Source of the DNA: JACDHQ01 sp036401195
GTDB taxonomy: Bacteria; Gemmatimonadota; Gemmatimonadetes; Gemmatimonadales; Gemmatimonadaceae
Direction: 5' to 3'
Length of the DNA stretch: 64,000 nt
Assembly: GCA_036401195.1 (NCBI GenBank)
Contig: DASWVQ010000125.1
Span: 62,001 to 126,000 of the forward strand
Shown in pieces: positions 16,195 to 25,053 of this stretch. The translations under genes were made by a program, and so were the position numbers. Each line of letters starts with the position of its first letter. Within the stretch, counting starts at the first letter, position 1. The notes beneath the pieces were generated by a model, which saw only the letters and a list, made by a program, of their open reading frames with translations, did no database searches and was not told the DNA's origin.

Positions 16195-17129
16195 GGCGAT
16201 TATCAAAGATTTGGTAGCAGTTTGAGGCTCTGGTTCAGTAACAGATCGAACAGGTTCTCGCCGCGATGGTTATACCGATACTGCCACTCGTAGAGGTACA
16301 GGGGGCAGTGCTGGGGACTGACGCCATGATGTTTGACGAACTTCATCTTGGCGTAGCTCCAGAACCCTTCCAGCCCGTTGATGTGGACCCGACCGCGGCT
16401 GAAGTGCCGGCCGTGGTCGACCTGCAGGTGCCGATAGCCGCAGAAGGCCAGGGTATCGTAGCCGCTCCACCGGTCGGTGTAGACCAACGTTCCCCGCTTC
16501 ACCCATCGCAGCGTCTCGTCCCGCAGCGTCTCGGCGGAGCAGTCGGGCACCACGCGCACTTGCACGCGCCCGTGGCGCTCGAGAATCCCGAAGACCGGGG
16601 TCTTATGCGGCGTCCCGCGTCCGAAATTCTTCGGGTGCCCACGACTGCGCTTCGGCCGCCGAGGCCCGAAATAGCTTTCGTCGAGCTCGACCTCTTGCCG
16701 GAACAACTGCGGTTCAGCCTCGAAGAGAATCGCCCGGCGCAGCAGCATGAAGGCCTTATGGGCAGTCGGGTAACTGACCCCGGTCTGGACGCCCGCTTGC
16801 GCGGCGGTGAGCTCCAGCTCGAACAGCTTGATCAGCCACAGCCAGGTGTCGTCCGGGACGCGGGAGAGCCCGGCCCACGTCCCGGTCCGCACCCCGAAGG
16901 TGTAGCTGCAGGCCCGCGACCGACAGCGCCAGCGCGGCTCCTTCAGCCGGTACGCCTCGCGGACGCCGCAGACGGGGCAACTGGGCATCCTCGCGCCGGG
17001 CCAGCGCCGCTGACGAAGCGCCCGCCACGCCGCGGCCGGCGAGCGCACCATCGCCTGAAACTCACGAACCCGCATGGCTCCCCCTCATTCGGGAGCCTCC
17101 AATCTGCTACCAAATCCTTTCTAATCGCC
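16195..17129 (-). mobile_element. IS1595-family (ISXO2-like) insertion sequence, complete
   Basis: The element is flanked by the direct repeat CAAAACAT at 16187-16194 and 17130-17137, the 8-bp duplication expected for IS1595. Its ends are inverted repeats: left GGCGATTATCAAAGATTTGG, then TAGCAG; right end (reverse complement) GGCGATTAGAAAGGATTTGG, then TAGCAG. It carries one transposase gene on the minus strand and no passenger. Intact ends and an intact gene make it potentially active. Confidence 0.9.
16203..17075 (-). CDS. IS1595 (ISXO2-like) transposase
   Basis: The N-terminus has a zinc-ribbon (CPVCGVREAYRL then CRSRACSYTF). A DDE-type core follows with RQEVELDESYFGPRRPKRSR, LVYTDRWSGYDTLAF and RVHINGLEGFWSYAKMKFVK. 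The acidic residues in LDESYFG and TDRWSGY plus the NGLEGFW motif are the ISXO2-like signature. At 290 residues it is full length. The C-terminal codons extend to 16203, inside the inverted-repeat region at the element's left end. No frameshift is seen. Confidence 0.9.
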   Translation of the reverse strand: MRVREFQAMVRSPAAAWRALRQRRWPGARMPSCPVCGVREAYRLKEPRWRCRSRACSYTFGVRTGTWAGLSRVPDDTWLWLIKLFELELTAAQAGVQTGVSYPTAHKAFMLLRRAILFEAEPQLFRQEVELDESYFGPRRPKRSRGHPKNFGRGTPHKTPVFGILERHGRVQVRVVPDCSAETLRDETLRWVKRGTLVYTDRWSGYDTLAFCGYRHLQVDHGRHFSRGRVHINGLEGFWSYAKMKFVKHHGVSPQHCPLYLYEWQYRYNHRGENLFDLLLNQSLKLLPNL

Positions 17130-17520
17130 CAAAACATTTCGGCCGGGTGTGTCCGCGTTGCACCCGACGAAACGCGAGTGATTGTGTATGTATCGGGGCA
17201 AGAGCCCAATGGCCAACAGAGAGGCACGCTTCGCGTTCGCCTGGTCCTTGAAGATGCAAGAACGGCCGAGCCCATTCAGGAGTCATCGACAGTCGGTCGC
17301 AGCGTAGATCAAACCGTCGGCATTAGAGGCATTGCCGCCGAGGAGGTCGCGAAGGCGGTGGCGAATCTCCTCGAGAGCTTCAAAGCCGGCCGTTCGTAGC
17401 CAGCCATCAAGACGCCATCCTACGATTCGTCGGAAGTGGATCCGGTGACGGGCTTGGTGCCCAAGGGGTCTCCAGAGCGGAGAGTCCGCTCATGCCGCTG
17501 CCTTGCCACCGCAGATCCGC

Positions 17521-17863
17521 CTATGGTGCCGAGGACCGGATGTTCGTGTTCGCATGTCTCGGTCCAACCGGCGAATCACGGGTGACGCCTGCAACGCAGG
17601 CTTCTCCTGAGTGCTTCAGCGGAGGGGTAGCCGAATAGGTCCGCCCACCACGCCACCGGCCGAAGGCACCGTCGACGCGGAATGAGTGCAGTGAGCACGG
17701 TGTGGAGGTACGCCGATCCCGGGTGCGTGTGGTAGGCGTTTCCTTCGAGGAATCGACGCCACCTCTTCTCGCAGGTACGACACATCGCCGGCCGGCATCG
17801 CGCCGAACTGGGAACCACCCTCGACGTAGAACCGCCACCCGAATCACCGGTGTCGCCATTCAC
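17521..17863 (-). pseudogene. Degenerate copy of the 5.4-7.2 kb lipoprotein/beta-barrel pair
   Basis: On the minus strand, pieces in three frames match the C-terminus of the 5405-6598 lipoprotein: FYVEGGSQFGAMPAGDVSY (compare FYVAGGLPFGAMPGVDVSY) and FLEGNAYHTHPGSAYLHTVL (compare YLEGNAYHTHPRAAYLRIVL). Directly afterwards, where that gene would end, comes HSFRVDGAFGRWRGG, matching LSFRVDGTFGQWGAGG of the beta-barrel at 6658. Thus the two genes existed in the same order here and were fused by a deletion and broken by several frameshifts. Confidence 0.65.
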
Positions 17864-18545
17864 AGGGCTGCCGCGGAAGCACCTTGGTGCTCGGCGGCAC
17901 GGCCCATGACGCTGCGGGGCGTGTTATGGCGATCCTCGCGGGCGCCGCTGGCGGGAGGATGCGCTGCGAGAGGAGGATGGCCGGAGAATGGTCGGGAAAG
18001 GGGACCTGGCGGCGCGCTCCGAACTCGTTGCCATCGTGCGGTCGCTCCGCCGTGGGCCGGGACGTGCGCTTCATCACGCGGTCCTGCGTCGGCGACATCG
18101 CGACGCCGGGGTGTCACCGAGAGAGCCCTCCGCATAGACGCTGTTGCGAAACGCGGGCGGTTTCCGCAGATTCGCGACGTGGACGAGCCTGCAGAAAGAT
18201 ACCCGCGATATACCCGTAGTCGGCCCATCGTGGTCGGCGGTCTCCTCGCCGCATGTGCGGTCTCTGAGGCACAGGCGCGAGCCAATGCGGTTGCCACGCA
18301 CACGCGAAGAACGCGCCGATGTCGCCGCAGAGCGGGGATTCGTCAGCGCCTGCCATGCCGCTCGTGGTCGTGCGGGCGCGTTCGGGCAGCGGTGGAGCGA
18401 GTGAGGCCGTGCAGTGCAAGGCCGGATGGACGACGGCGGCGCTGGAGCGCTGGTAGGAGCTGGCGGAGCGGGGGCTGCAGGCGGGACCTGACGACATGAC
18501 GGCTTGCATTACGCGGCGGCGCCACGGGCGCGAGGTGTACTGCTG
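17864..18545. other. 682-bp stretch without a supportable gene
   Basis: No frame on either strand shows recognisable domains, a signal peptide or natural amino-acid composition; the long open frames are rich in Arg, Ala and His, as in shadow frames. A weak trace (AVQCKAGWTTAALERW, stop, ELAERGLQAGPDDM) near 18405-18500 might be the tail of a dead gene. It may be debris from the rearrangement that created the pseudogene to its left. Confidence 0.4.
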
Positions 18546-18812
18546 ATGGCAATGATCGATTTCACAGGTGGCGACGGCCGCGCGTGGCGTGTGTGGGATG
18601 TGCGCCCGAGGGGGGACGCAGTGGAAGCTGGAGGGGCCGGCGCCGACCCCCGAGAGGGATGGCTCGCCTTCGAGTGTGCCGAGGAGCGCCGGCGCCTCCA
18701 GCCGATTCCGGAGGGATGGGAAGCGCTCACCGCGAACGAGATCTGGCGGCTCTGTCAGTCGGCGCCGGCGGTGCGCCGCGCCCAACTGCCGACACGGCGG
18801 GAGCGTTCCTGA
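18546..18812 (+). CDS. Small W-x-x-R protein of unknown function
   Basis: From the ATG at 18546 the 88-residue product begins MAMIDFTGGDGRAWRVWDVR, continues GWLAFECAEERRRLQPIPEG and ends WEALTANEIWRLCQSAPAVR. The pattern 'F-x-x-x-x-G-R-x-W-x-V ... GWLxFE ... RRLxPIPxGW' is one I associate with small conserved proteins of this lineage, without known function. A paralogue starts 77 bp downstream. No signal peptide or membrane segment is present, so it is probably cytoplasmic. The frame extends upstream to 18504 without adding plausible sequence. Confidence 0.55.
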   Translation: MAMIDFTGGDGRAWRVWDVRPRGDAVEAGGAGADPREGWLAFECAEERRRLQPIPEGWEALTANEIWRLCQSAPAVRRAQLPTRRERS

Positions 18813-18888
18813 CGACGCGAGTGGCGCATCGACGTGCCGATGCACTCTCCCACACGACCAGCCATCGCTGCTCCCACCCCCGCGCACG

Positions 18889-19143
18889 ATGACGTTTACT
18901 GACTCGGCAGGTCGAGCATGGTTCGTCCGTATCGTCAGCGGCGCCGCGTCGGCGAGCGACCCCACCGCCGACGCGACGACGCCCGGCGTCGTGCAGAGCT
19001 GGCTCGTGATCTTCGAACGCCGCGGCGAACAGCGGATGGCGGTCGCCCCTGACCGCGACCCCCGAGTCCACCCCTCGGACCTGCCGGCTGTATTCGAACG
19101 TGCCCGCGTCATGTCGTTTCAGATTGGTGAGTCCAACTCGTGA
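18889..19143 (+). CDS. Small W-x-x-R protein, paralogue of the preceding gene
   Basis: From the ATG at 18889 the 84-residue product begins MTFTDSAGRAWFVRIVSGAA, followed by VVQSWLVIFERRGEQRMAVA and HPSDLPAVFERARVMSFQIG. The opening FTDSAGRAWFVR aligns with FTGGDGRAWRVW of the gene upstream, and SWLVIFE with GWLAFE, so the two share a fold and presumably arose by duplication. The function is unknown. Their tandem arrangement suggests co-expression and possibly a heterodimer. Confidence 0.5.
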   Translation: MTFTDSAGRAWFVRIVSGAASASDPTADATTPGVVQSWLVIFERRGEQRMAVAPDRDPRVHPSDLPAVFERARVMSFQIGESNS

Positions 19144-19254
19144 AGCGCTGGAACCTCACTGCCGGGCGGCGTGGACCGGGATGGCTTTGCCGCTCCGCGT
19201 CCGTTGCCGGCGCGGCACCCGAAGCGCCGCAGTTCCCCTTCCCGGAATCGGCGA

Positions 19255-20640
19255 ATGATCGGATTCATCCACCCGTCTCTGGTATTCGCGCTTGTCGGGG
19301 GGCTCGCGGCGATGCTCCCGTGGCTGGCGCGCTATGGCTATGCCGGGCTCGCCGTCGCGGTTTTCCTGGAGAGCGCCGGTGTGCCGGTGCCCGGCGAAAC
19401 CGCACTGCTGGCGGCCGCGTTCGGTGCCGCGCATGGAGCGCTCTCGCTACCCTGGGTCATCGCCGCGGCGGCTTTGGCCGGCATTCTCGGGGACAACCTC
19501 GGGTTCGCCGTCGGCCGGAGGCTGGGTCGCGACTGGCTGGAGCGGCATGGGCCTCGGTTCCTTCTCTCCCCGGCGCACCTGGCACGCGTCGACCGGTTCT
19601 TCGAGCGTTACGGGCCGGCGGCGGTCGCCTTCGCCCGGTTCGTGGCTGGCGTTCGGGTCGTGGCAGCATTCGCGGCGGGAACGAGCCGCATGCGGTGGCG
19701 GGCATTTCTGCTGTACAACGTCCTTGGCGCCGCGGCCTGGGCTACGCTGGTCGCTCTCGGCGGCTACTTCATGGGGCGCGGGTACGGTGCGGCCTCGGCG
19801 GCCTTCGGGCGGCCGGGGGTGGTGCTTGGGCTCGTGGTCCCGGCGGCGCTGCTCACCGCGTGGCTGCTGCACCGGCGGATCGCGACACACCTCCTCGGAG
19901 AAGGGCAAGGCTCACCTGTCCGCCGACTCCGCGGGTTCGTCAGCCGCTGGCTGGTCGTACTCGGGACCTCCGCGAGTGGCGTCCTCGTGTTCGCCGCCAT
20001 CGCCGAGGACGTGGCAGAACACGAGACGTCGCGCTTCGACGACGCGCTGCGGGCGTTCGTGCTGGCGCATCGAGCGCCCGCTCTCGATGCGGTGTTCGTG
20101 GCCCTCACCTGGGCCGGGTCACCCGTCGCGCTGGGCACAGTCGCGCTCCTGACGGTTCTGGCGCTGTGGAGGGGGCGTGGCGCACGTGTCGCTGCCGCCG
20201 CGGCGGCCACCCCCGTCCTGTCGCTCGCGGCCATAGAGACGTTGAAGCTGCTGTTCCACCGAGCGCGCCCCATCGGGTCCGTCCACTACCCACACCGGGG
20301 TACAGCTTTCCCAGCGGGCACGCGACGGGGGCGATGGCGGTGACCCTCACGCTGGCGTACGTGCTCGCCCGTGAGCGGCTGGCGCCAGGCTGGTCCGCCG
20401 CGCCGGCGGTGATCTTCAGCCTGCTCGTGGGGTGGAGCCGATTGTACCTCGACGTGCACTGGGCGACGGACGTCGTGGGCGGCTGGGCGATCCGGCCTGG
20501 CCATCGCTGCTGGAGGAGCGGCGCTCTACGAGCAGCTGCGTTCGGCCGTGGATCAGGAGGGAAGGTCCGGCGGAGGGTCTCCGGTGCCATCGCGTCCGGT
20601 CGACCCCCCTGATCCTCGGGGCTGCGGGGGAGCCTTGTGA
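19255..20640 (+). pseudogene. DedA-PAP2 fusion protein gene with two frameshifts
   Basis: The N-terminal half is a DedA/SNARE-associated membrane domain: RYGYAGLAVAVFLESAGVPV, PGETALLAAAFG, ILGDNLGFAVGRRLGRDWLE and FARFVAGVRVVAAFAAGTSR. The C-terminal half is a PAP2 lipid phosphatase: KLLFHRARPIGSVHYP, then in a second frame PGYSFPSGHATGAMAV and SRLYLDVHWATDVVGGW, then in a third AIAAGGAALYEQLRSAVDQE to a TGA at 20640. A base is missing near 20290 and one is extra near 20493. Restored, it would be about 460 residues and act on membrane lipid phosphates. Two indels in otherwise conserved sequence may be real decay or assembly errors. Confidence 0.7.
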
Positions 20641-20724
20641 GCGTGGTGTCAGCTGCGCGGTGGCATTCTTCAGACGCGTCGCACACATCGCGCGGCGATG
20701 GCGCAGAATACATGGAGGCTTCAA

Positions 20725-21444
20725 ATGAGAAACTCGAGGCGCGAGCGCGGCAGTCGTGGCGAGATCGGACGCCCCGCTCGCCGGCTTTGGATGATCTTGG
20801 GCACGCTCTCGATGGCGTTCGCGGGAACGGCGTGCGCGGGGAGTGCGACTGGGCCGGTGATTCCCCCCGCCGTTGCGGCAGCAGCTCATCACGGCGAAAA
20901 TGTCTACGACGCGGTACATGCCTCCGACTGGGCGCGGGCGTCGGCGTCGCTCGACTCCCTGCGAATCGGCACGCGGGGCCTCGTCTCGTCCGGAGGTGTG
21001 GCCGACACACTTCGTGGGCAACTCATCGCTCACCTCGACACCCTGTCCGGGGCGGTCCGCGCGCGCCTGCGCCTGGACGCGCTGCGGGAGGCGAACGAGG
21101 TGACCCGGCTGGCCGCTGAAGCCAGCCGGCCATTCGCGCCATCCGTCCCCGTGGAGGTGACCCTGCTCGACTATGACGGGCGCCTGCTCGAGCTGTGGGC
21201 GGAGCAGGGCAACCTGGCGGCACTGCACGCATCGACGACGCGCCTGCGTCAGGACTGGCAGGCGGTTCGTGCACGGGTCGAGGCCCGCCCCGGCGGACCG
21301 GCGGAGGCCACGGCGTTCGAAGCGCTCGTTGTCCGAGCGGAAGCGGCAACGACGGGCCCCGAATTTGGCGCCATCGCCCCCCCGATTCTCGATAAGGTCG
21401 ACTCCCTCGAGCAGCTGTTCGTCCAGACGGACCGCCCGGACTGA
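20725..21444 (+). CDS. Lipoprotein of unknown function, helical
   Basis: The product starts with a basic region (MRNSRRERGSRGEIGRPARR), then the hydrophobic stretch LWMILGTLSMAFAGTAC with a C that fits a lipobox. The mature part is almost entirely helical (ENVYDAVHASDWARASASLD, ARLRLDALREANEVTRLAAE, PPILDKVDSLEQLFVQTDRP). I do not recognise a family; the pattern resembles periplasmic helical bundles. An upstream ATG at 20698 is possible. Its stop overlaps the next start (TGATG), so the two genes are coupled. Confidence 0.55.
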   Translation: MRNSRRERGSRGEIGRPARRLWMILGTLSMAFAGTACAGSATGPVIPPAVAAAAHHGENVYDAVHASDWARASASLDSLRIGTRGLVSSGGVADTLRGQLIAHLDTLSGAVRARLRLDALREANEVTRLAAEASRPFAPSVPVEVTLLDYDGRLLELWAEQGNLAALHASTTRLRQDWQAVRARVEARPGGPAEATAFEALVVRAEAATTGPEFGAIAPPILDKVDSLEQLFVQTDRPD

Positions 21445-21959
21445 TGCCTGAAGTGGCGCGGGAGATCCGGTCCTGCCGGTCTCCCGCCCACCCAGGCGGC
21501 CAGATGGCGGTGTCGCGGATGTACTACCGCGGGCTTGGCGCCCGGGGCGCGCCGTGGCATTCTCCTGCCGCGAGCGCCACATCCCCTTTCTCCACCACCG
21601 CCGTGCGTCGAATCCGAACAGACATCGACTCCCCCACCTCGACGACCCCTCAGGATCGCCGTGACGAGATCAGCGTGCACATATTCACGGTGTCCGCCAC
21701 GCTGATCGGGGCGTGTCTCACGGTGGTGGGCGTACTGCGCGCCGTCCACCGGTTGCAGCCGATCAACACGTGGGCAGAGGAGATCCTGGCCGTCGACGCG
21801 ATCGGCCTCCTCGTGGCGTGCGCGACGGCGTACAGCGCGTTGCGGACCGATGAGGCACGGCGGAGGCGCCGCGTCGAACGTGCGGCGGATGCCGTGTTCC
21901 TGGTGGCGCTGGGTACGATGGTCGTCGCCTGCGCGCTCTTTGCGTGGGAGCTGATCTGA
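21444..21959 (+). CDS. Three-TM membrane protein of unknown function
   Basis: About 75 low-complexity residues precede a clear membrane domain: VHIFTVSATLIGACLTVVGV, ILAVDAIGLLVACATAYSAL, a basic loop DEARRRRRVERAAD and AVFLVALGTMVVACALFAW. The spacing (helix, loop, helix, basic loop, helix) is typical of small uncharacterised membrane proteins. The start is uncertain: 21444 overlaps the preceding stop, but a start near 21600-21680 would give the compact three-helix protein. Probably co-expressed with the lipoprotein upstream. Confidence 0.5.
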   Translation: MPEVAREIRSCRSPAHPGGQMAVSRMYYRGLGARGAPWHSPAASATSPFSTTAVRRIRTDIDSPTSTTPQDRRDEISVHIFTVSATLIGACLTVVGVLRAVHRLQPINTWAEEILAVDAIGLLVACATAYSALRTDEARRRRRVERAADAVFLVALGTMVVACALFAWELI

Positions 21960-21998
21960 CCGAGGAATTGAGAAGGTGCAGGGCTCGCCCTCACCGAT

Positions 21999-22934
21999 TC
22001 ACTCGCTCCCCTCACGCGTTGCCCGGGACGTCGCGGGGCGAGGAACTCCGACCTCTGGAATGCCCACGCCACTTCGGCCGACGTCGAGGCTCCACCAGAC
22101 CGTCGTGCCCCGACCTTCCGCCCGCATGACGTGCATCGGGAGGAGTACGCGGCTGACGGCGTTGTCCGGGTGCTGATGAGCGTAGCGCACCACGTGCAGC
22201 CCGGCGAAGGTCCCGATCCCCGCACCAAGGGCGACATCGGAGGCCCAGTGCGCGTCGTGGTACATCCGCGAGAGCCCGACCAGCGCAGCGCCGCCGTACA
22301 TGACCGGCGCGACGATGCACGTCCCGGTGGGCCACCACCGGCGTGACTCCGTGGTCACGGCGGCCGCGGCCGCGAACGCCACCGTCGTGTGGCCGGACGG
22401 GAAGGACTGGTAGCGACTTCCACCCGAGAAGCCGCGGCCGAAACGGAAGTCGCCGGGGTTCGTATCACGCGAGACGTAGGGGCGGGCACGGCCCATCACC
22501 CCCTTGAGCAGCGACGCGACCCCGCCGGCAACGGCAATTGCCTCGGTGCCGTGGAGGCCGAGGTCCGTCACCTCGCGCCAGCCCGTGAGCCGGCCGACGC
22601 CGTACAGCGACGCGCCGATGAGAATCGATCCCGGATCGGCGAGGATCTCCATTCCGCGCGAGGCGTGCGCGACAAACCGATTGGCCTGCATCGCCGAGTC
22701 GCGCACCGCATGGGCCAGTCGCCGGTCGAGCGGAAGCATCGCGAGGGTGAGCCCGGTGAAGCTGCCCGCGAGCAGGGCGTCACGCGACGAGAAGAACGAC
22801 GGCCCCGCCGGGGCCGAGTCGCGCGTCCCCCCACGCACCGGCGGGCTCTGGGCGTCCTGCGCCGAGGCGCCGCAGGGCGGAACGAGCATGCAACCGAGCC
22901 CGAAGGCGATGAGCATGAGACGCGGGTTGGTCAT
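21999..22934 (-). CDS. Exported PAP2-family phosphatase
   Basis: A signal peptide (LMLIAFGLGCMLVPPCGASA) precedes a PAP2 domain with the three phosphatase motifs: KGVMGRARPY, SGGSRYQSFPSGHTTVAF and GLSRMYHDAHWASDV. It therefore belongs to the vanadium-haloperoxidase-like acid phosphatases, probably acting on lipid phosphates or undecaprenyl pyrophosphate in the envelope. The ATG at 22934 gives the best signal peptide. It is the last gene of a minus-strand group after PepSY and the two-component genes. The Arg/Thr-rich tail after WWSLDVGRSG is unrelated to catalysis. Confidence 0.8.
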   Translation of the reverse strand: MTNPRLMLIAFGLGCMLVPPCGASAQDAQSPPVRGGTRDSAPAGPSFFSSRDALLAGSFTGLTLAMLPLDRRLAHAVRDSAMQANRFVAHASRGMEILADPGSILIGASLYGVGRLTGWREVTDLGLHGTEAIAVAGGVASLLKGVMGRARPYVSRDTNPGDFRFGRGFSGGSRYQSFPSGHTTVAFAAAAAVTTESRRWWPTGTCIVAPVMYGGAALVGLSRMYHDAHWASDVALGAGIGTFAGLHVVRYAHQHPDNAVSRVLLPMHVMRAEGRGTTVWWSLDVGRSGVGIPEVGVPRPATSRATREGSE

Positions 22935-23047
22935 CCTTGTCGGTGGTTCGTGGGCGGCCGAAACACATGTCACGAGACGCCGAGTCGCCCGGTCACAGCC
23001 GCGGATCTGTTGTCCGGCGACCGTGACCGGGTCGTGATGCTGCCGGA

Positions 23048-23443
23048 TCAGGGCCTCCTGGAACGCTTCTCGTCCGCCGCCTCCTTCCGCTCCTTCGATG
23101 GCGTCTCGTGCTCGGTGCTGTGGACCGCGCCCGTCCTGGCGTCGACGTTCACCTCTTCGATTCCGGTGCGGCCGGGGACCTTGATCTCGTACGAGTAGAG
23201 CAGTGCCCCGTCCTCCCGCTCCAGCTCCACGGCCTGGATCCGTCCCTTCGGCACACGAGCCAGCGCCGCCTTCGCGGCCTCGGTCTCGGAGACCTCTGCC
23301 TGCTTCACCAGCGCGGGAGGAAGGTCGCGCGGGTAGGACTGCCCGGCGCCCACCCCCTGGGCGGCGAGCGACGTGGCGCCGAACGCGATGGCGACGAGGG
23401 CCGCGGCGAATGTCGGAACGGTCCGCGTGACGGTCTGCTGCAT
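23048..23443 (-). CDS. PepSY domain periplasmic protein
   Basis: A signal peptide (FAAALVAIAFGATSLAAQG) is followed by one PepSY domain: AKAALARVPKGRIQAVELER, GALLYSYEIKVPGRTGIEEV and NVDARTGAVHSTEHE. The 'YEIKVPGxxGxxEVNVDAxTG' strand pair is diagnostic. Such proteins often lie beside two-component systems and metal efflux genes. Here the response regulator and kinase are 164 bp upstream on the same strand. A charged tail (ERKEAADEKRSRRP) ends the protein. Confidence 0.8.
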   Translation of the reverse strand: MQQTVTRTVPTFAAALVAIAFGATSLAAQGVGAGQSYPRDLPPALVKQAEVSETEAAKAALARVPKGRIQAVELEREDGALLYSYEIKVPGRTGIEEVNVDARTGAVHSTEHETPSKERKEAADEKRSRRP

Positions 23444-23607
23444 ATGGCTGGTTCTCCCTGGTGTTCGTCGCCGTCAGCGAACGTGCGCAGCGCGTGGACG
23501 GCGACCGGTTCGAAGGGTCCACTGCGCACCTCGAGCAAGGTGGCAGGGACTCCCTGACGTCCGCATAACGAGCGGCGGACAGGCGATCCACCAGGGCGAG
23601 CTCAGCG

Positions 23608-25053
23608 TCATGCGGGCTCGCCAGCGTGTGGCAGCGTGAGCGCGAAGACCGAGCCCGTCGGCCCTGACCTGGCGAGCTCCAGCCGCCCGTCGTGGGCCTC
23701 GGCGATCGAGCGGGCGATCGCCAGCCCGAGCCCTGCGCCCCCGGGGCCCCCCTCGTCGCGGGCCCGCGCGGCGTCGGCGCGAAAGAAGCGCTCGAAGATG
23801 CGCGGCTGGGCCTCCGCGGGGATTCCGGAGCCGGTGTCCTCGACTTCGACACGATAGCCTCTGGCCTCCACCAGGAGGCGGACGGAGACGCTGGCCTCCG
23901 GCGGCGCGTACTTGATGGCGTTCTCGAGCAGGTTGAGCACCACCCGGTGGAGGAGGGCCTCGTCGCCGAGGAACGGCGCTTCCGGGAGTGCCTCGACGCG
24001 CACGCTGACGCCACGGCGTTGCGCGAGCGAGCGCAGCTCCCGGACGCAGCTGCCGATCGCCTCGTCCAGATAGAGCGGACCGCGGTGGACCCGAAGCTCG
24101 CCCGCGTCGGCGCGCGCCAGCAGGAACAGGTCATCCACGATGCGCCGCAGCCGGCGGCCGGCGTCGCGCACCACCCGGAGCGCGTCCTCGTACTCGGCGG
24201 CGGGGCGGTGTGAACGGGAGAGGGCGAGGCTCACTTCGTGCTGCACCACCGCCACGGGTGTCCGAAGCTCGTGCGATGCGTCGGCCATGAACTGCCGCTG
24301 TTGCGTGAAGGCGCGCTCGAGGCGTGCCAGCAGGGCGTTGAAGACCGTGGCAAGGCGTCCCACCTCATCCGCCGGGTTCGCGATCGGGAGCCGTTCGCCC
24401 AGGTTCGTGGCGCCGATCCGTGCCGCTCGCTCGCGTAGCGCGATCATCGGCGCCAGGCTTCGCCGCGCCAGGAGCCACCCGCCCAGCGCCGAAAGGAGCA
24501 GGGCCACGGGAATGGCCGCCGCAAGGGCGAGCCGCGCCGTGTCGAGCGTCTCCACCTCGTCGTGGATCGAGAGCGCCGCGCTCGCGACGAAGCAGCCGTC
24601 CGGCAGCAGGAGCGGGACGACCGCGGCGCGATACCCGCCCTCGGAATCCGGCACCGTGACGAGGCGAGGGGCGCCGCCGCGCGCCGCGACGGCGAAAGCG
24701 GCGAGGCGCGCCATGTCGAGCGGGGGCTCCCGGTCCTCACCTGGCGCCGACCGCGGGCGTGGCAGGCTCGAGGCAACAGTCCTGCCGGCGCAGTCGAAGA
24801 CCGCCAGCGCGGAAGTGCGGAAGCGCCGCTCCCGGAGGATGTCGGTCGCGGCGCCCCTGGTCGTGCCCTGCTGCGCGCCTTCGGCCGCGAGCTCCGATGT
24901 GAGATCCGACAGCGCATCCAGGACCGCTGCGTCGGTTCGGGCCCGCGTGATGCGCACCACGAAGAGATAGGCTCCCGCGGCGAAGAGCCCGAGCAGTACC
25001 GCGAGCACGGCGGTGTGCCACAGCGTCAGGCGAGCGCGAACTGAATTCAGCAT
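23608..25053 (-). CDS. Sensor histidine kinase
   Basis: Inner-membrane kinase of 481 residues: TM1 (LTLWHTAVLAVLLGLFAAGA), a periplasmic sensor of about 140 residues, TM2 (LALAAAIPVALLLSALGGWL), HAMP (RERAARIGATNLGERLPIAN), H-box FMADASHELRTPVAVVQHEV, N-box LLENAIKYAP, and G-boxes DTGSGIP and GLGLAIARSI. It starts in a TGATG overlap with the response regulator. The layout (OmpR-type regulator then kinase, divergent from an RND operon) suggests it senses a metal or toxic compound exported by that pump. No His/Met-rich metal site is evident in the sensor region. Confidence 0.85.
   Translation of the reverse strand: MLNSVRARLTLWHTAVLAVLLGLFAAGAYLFVVRITRARTDAAVLDALSDLTSELAAEGAQQGTTRGAATDILRERRFRTSALAVFDCAGRTVASSLPRPRSAPGEDREPPLDMARLAAFAVAARGGAPRLVTVPDSEGGYRAAVVPLLLPDGCFVASAALSIHDEVETLDTARLALAAAIPVALLLSALGGWLLARRSLAPMIALRERAARIGATNLGERLPIANPADEVGRLATVFNALLARLERAFTQQRQFMADASHELRTPVAVVQHEVSLALSRSHRPAAEYEDALRVVRDAGRRLRRIVDDLFLLARADAGELRVHRGPLYLDEAIGSCVRELRSLAQRRGVSVRVEALPEAPFLGDEALLHRVVLNLLENAIKYAPPEASVSVRLLVEARGYRVEVEDTGSGIPAEAQPRIFERFFRADAARARDEGGPGGAGLGLAIARSIAEAHDGRLELARSGPTGSVFALTLPHAGEPA

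Larger units (their letters stand above)
15947..17399 (+). pseudogene. Lipoprotein gene interrupted by an IS1595 element
   Basis: The 5' part (15947-16194) has a signal with lipobox (MLVVALGMTSC), then AECPNVTAVVIRKIPAFLTG and VDSLWVGQQVGQN. The 3' part resumes at 17138 as ISAGCVRVAPDETRVIVYVS, GTLRVRLVLEDARTAEPIQE, and ends FKAGRS at 17399. Removing the 935-bp element and one copy of its 8-bp target duplication joins the two in frame (QVGQN-ISAG) to give about 169 residues. The intact protein would be a secreted lipoprotein of unknown function. The lack of other lesions implies recent disruption. Confidence 0.75.

Noticed and set aside
17702..18499. A 265-codon plus-strand open frame
   Set aside because: It overlaps the antisense pseudogene copy, and its translation is dominated by Arg/Ala/His with no domain.
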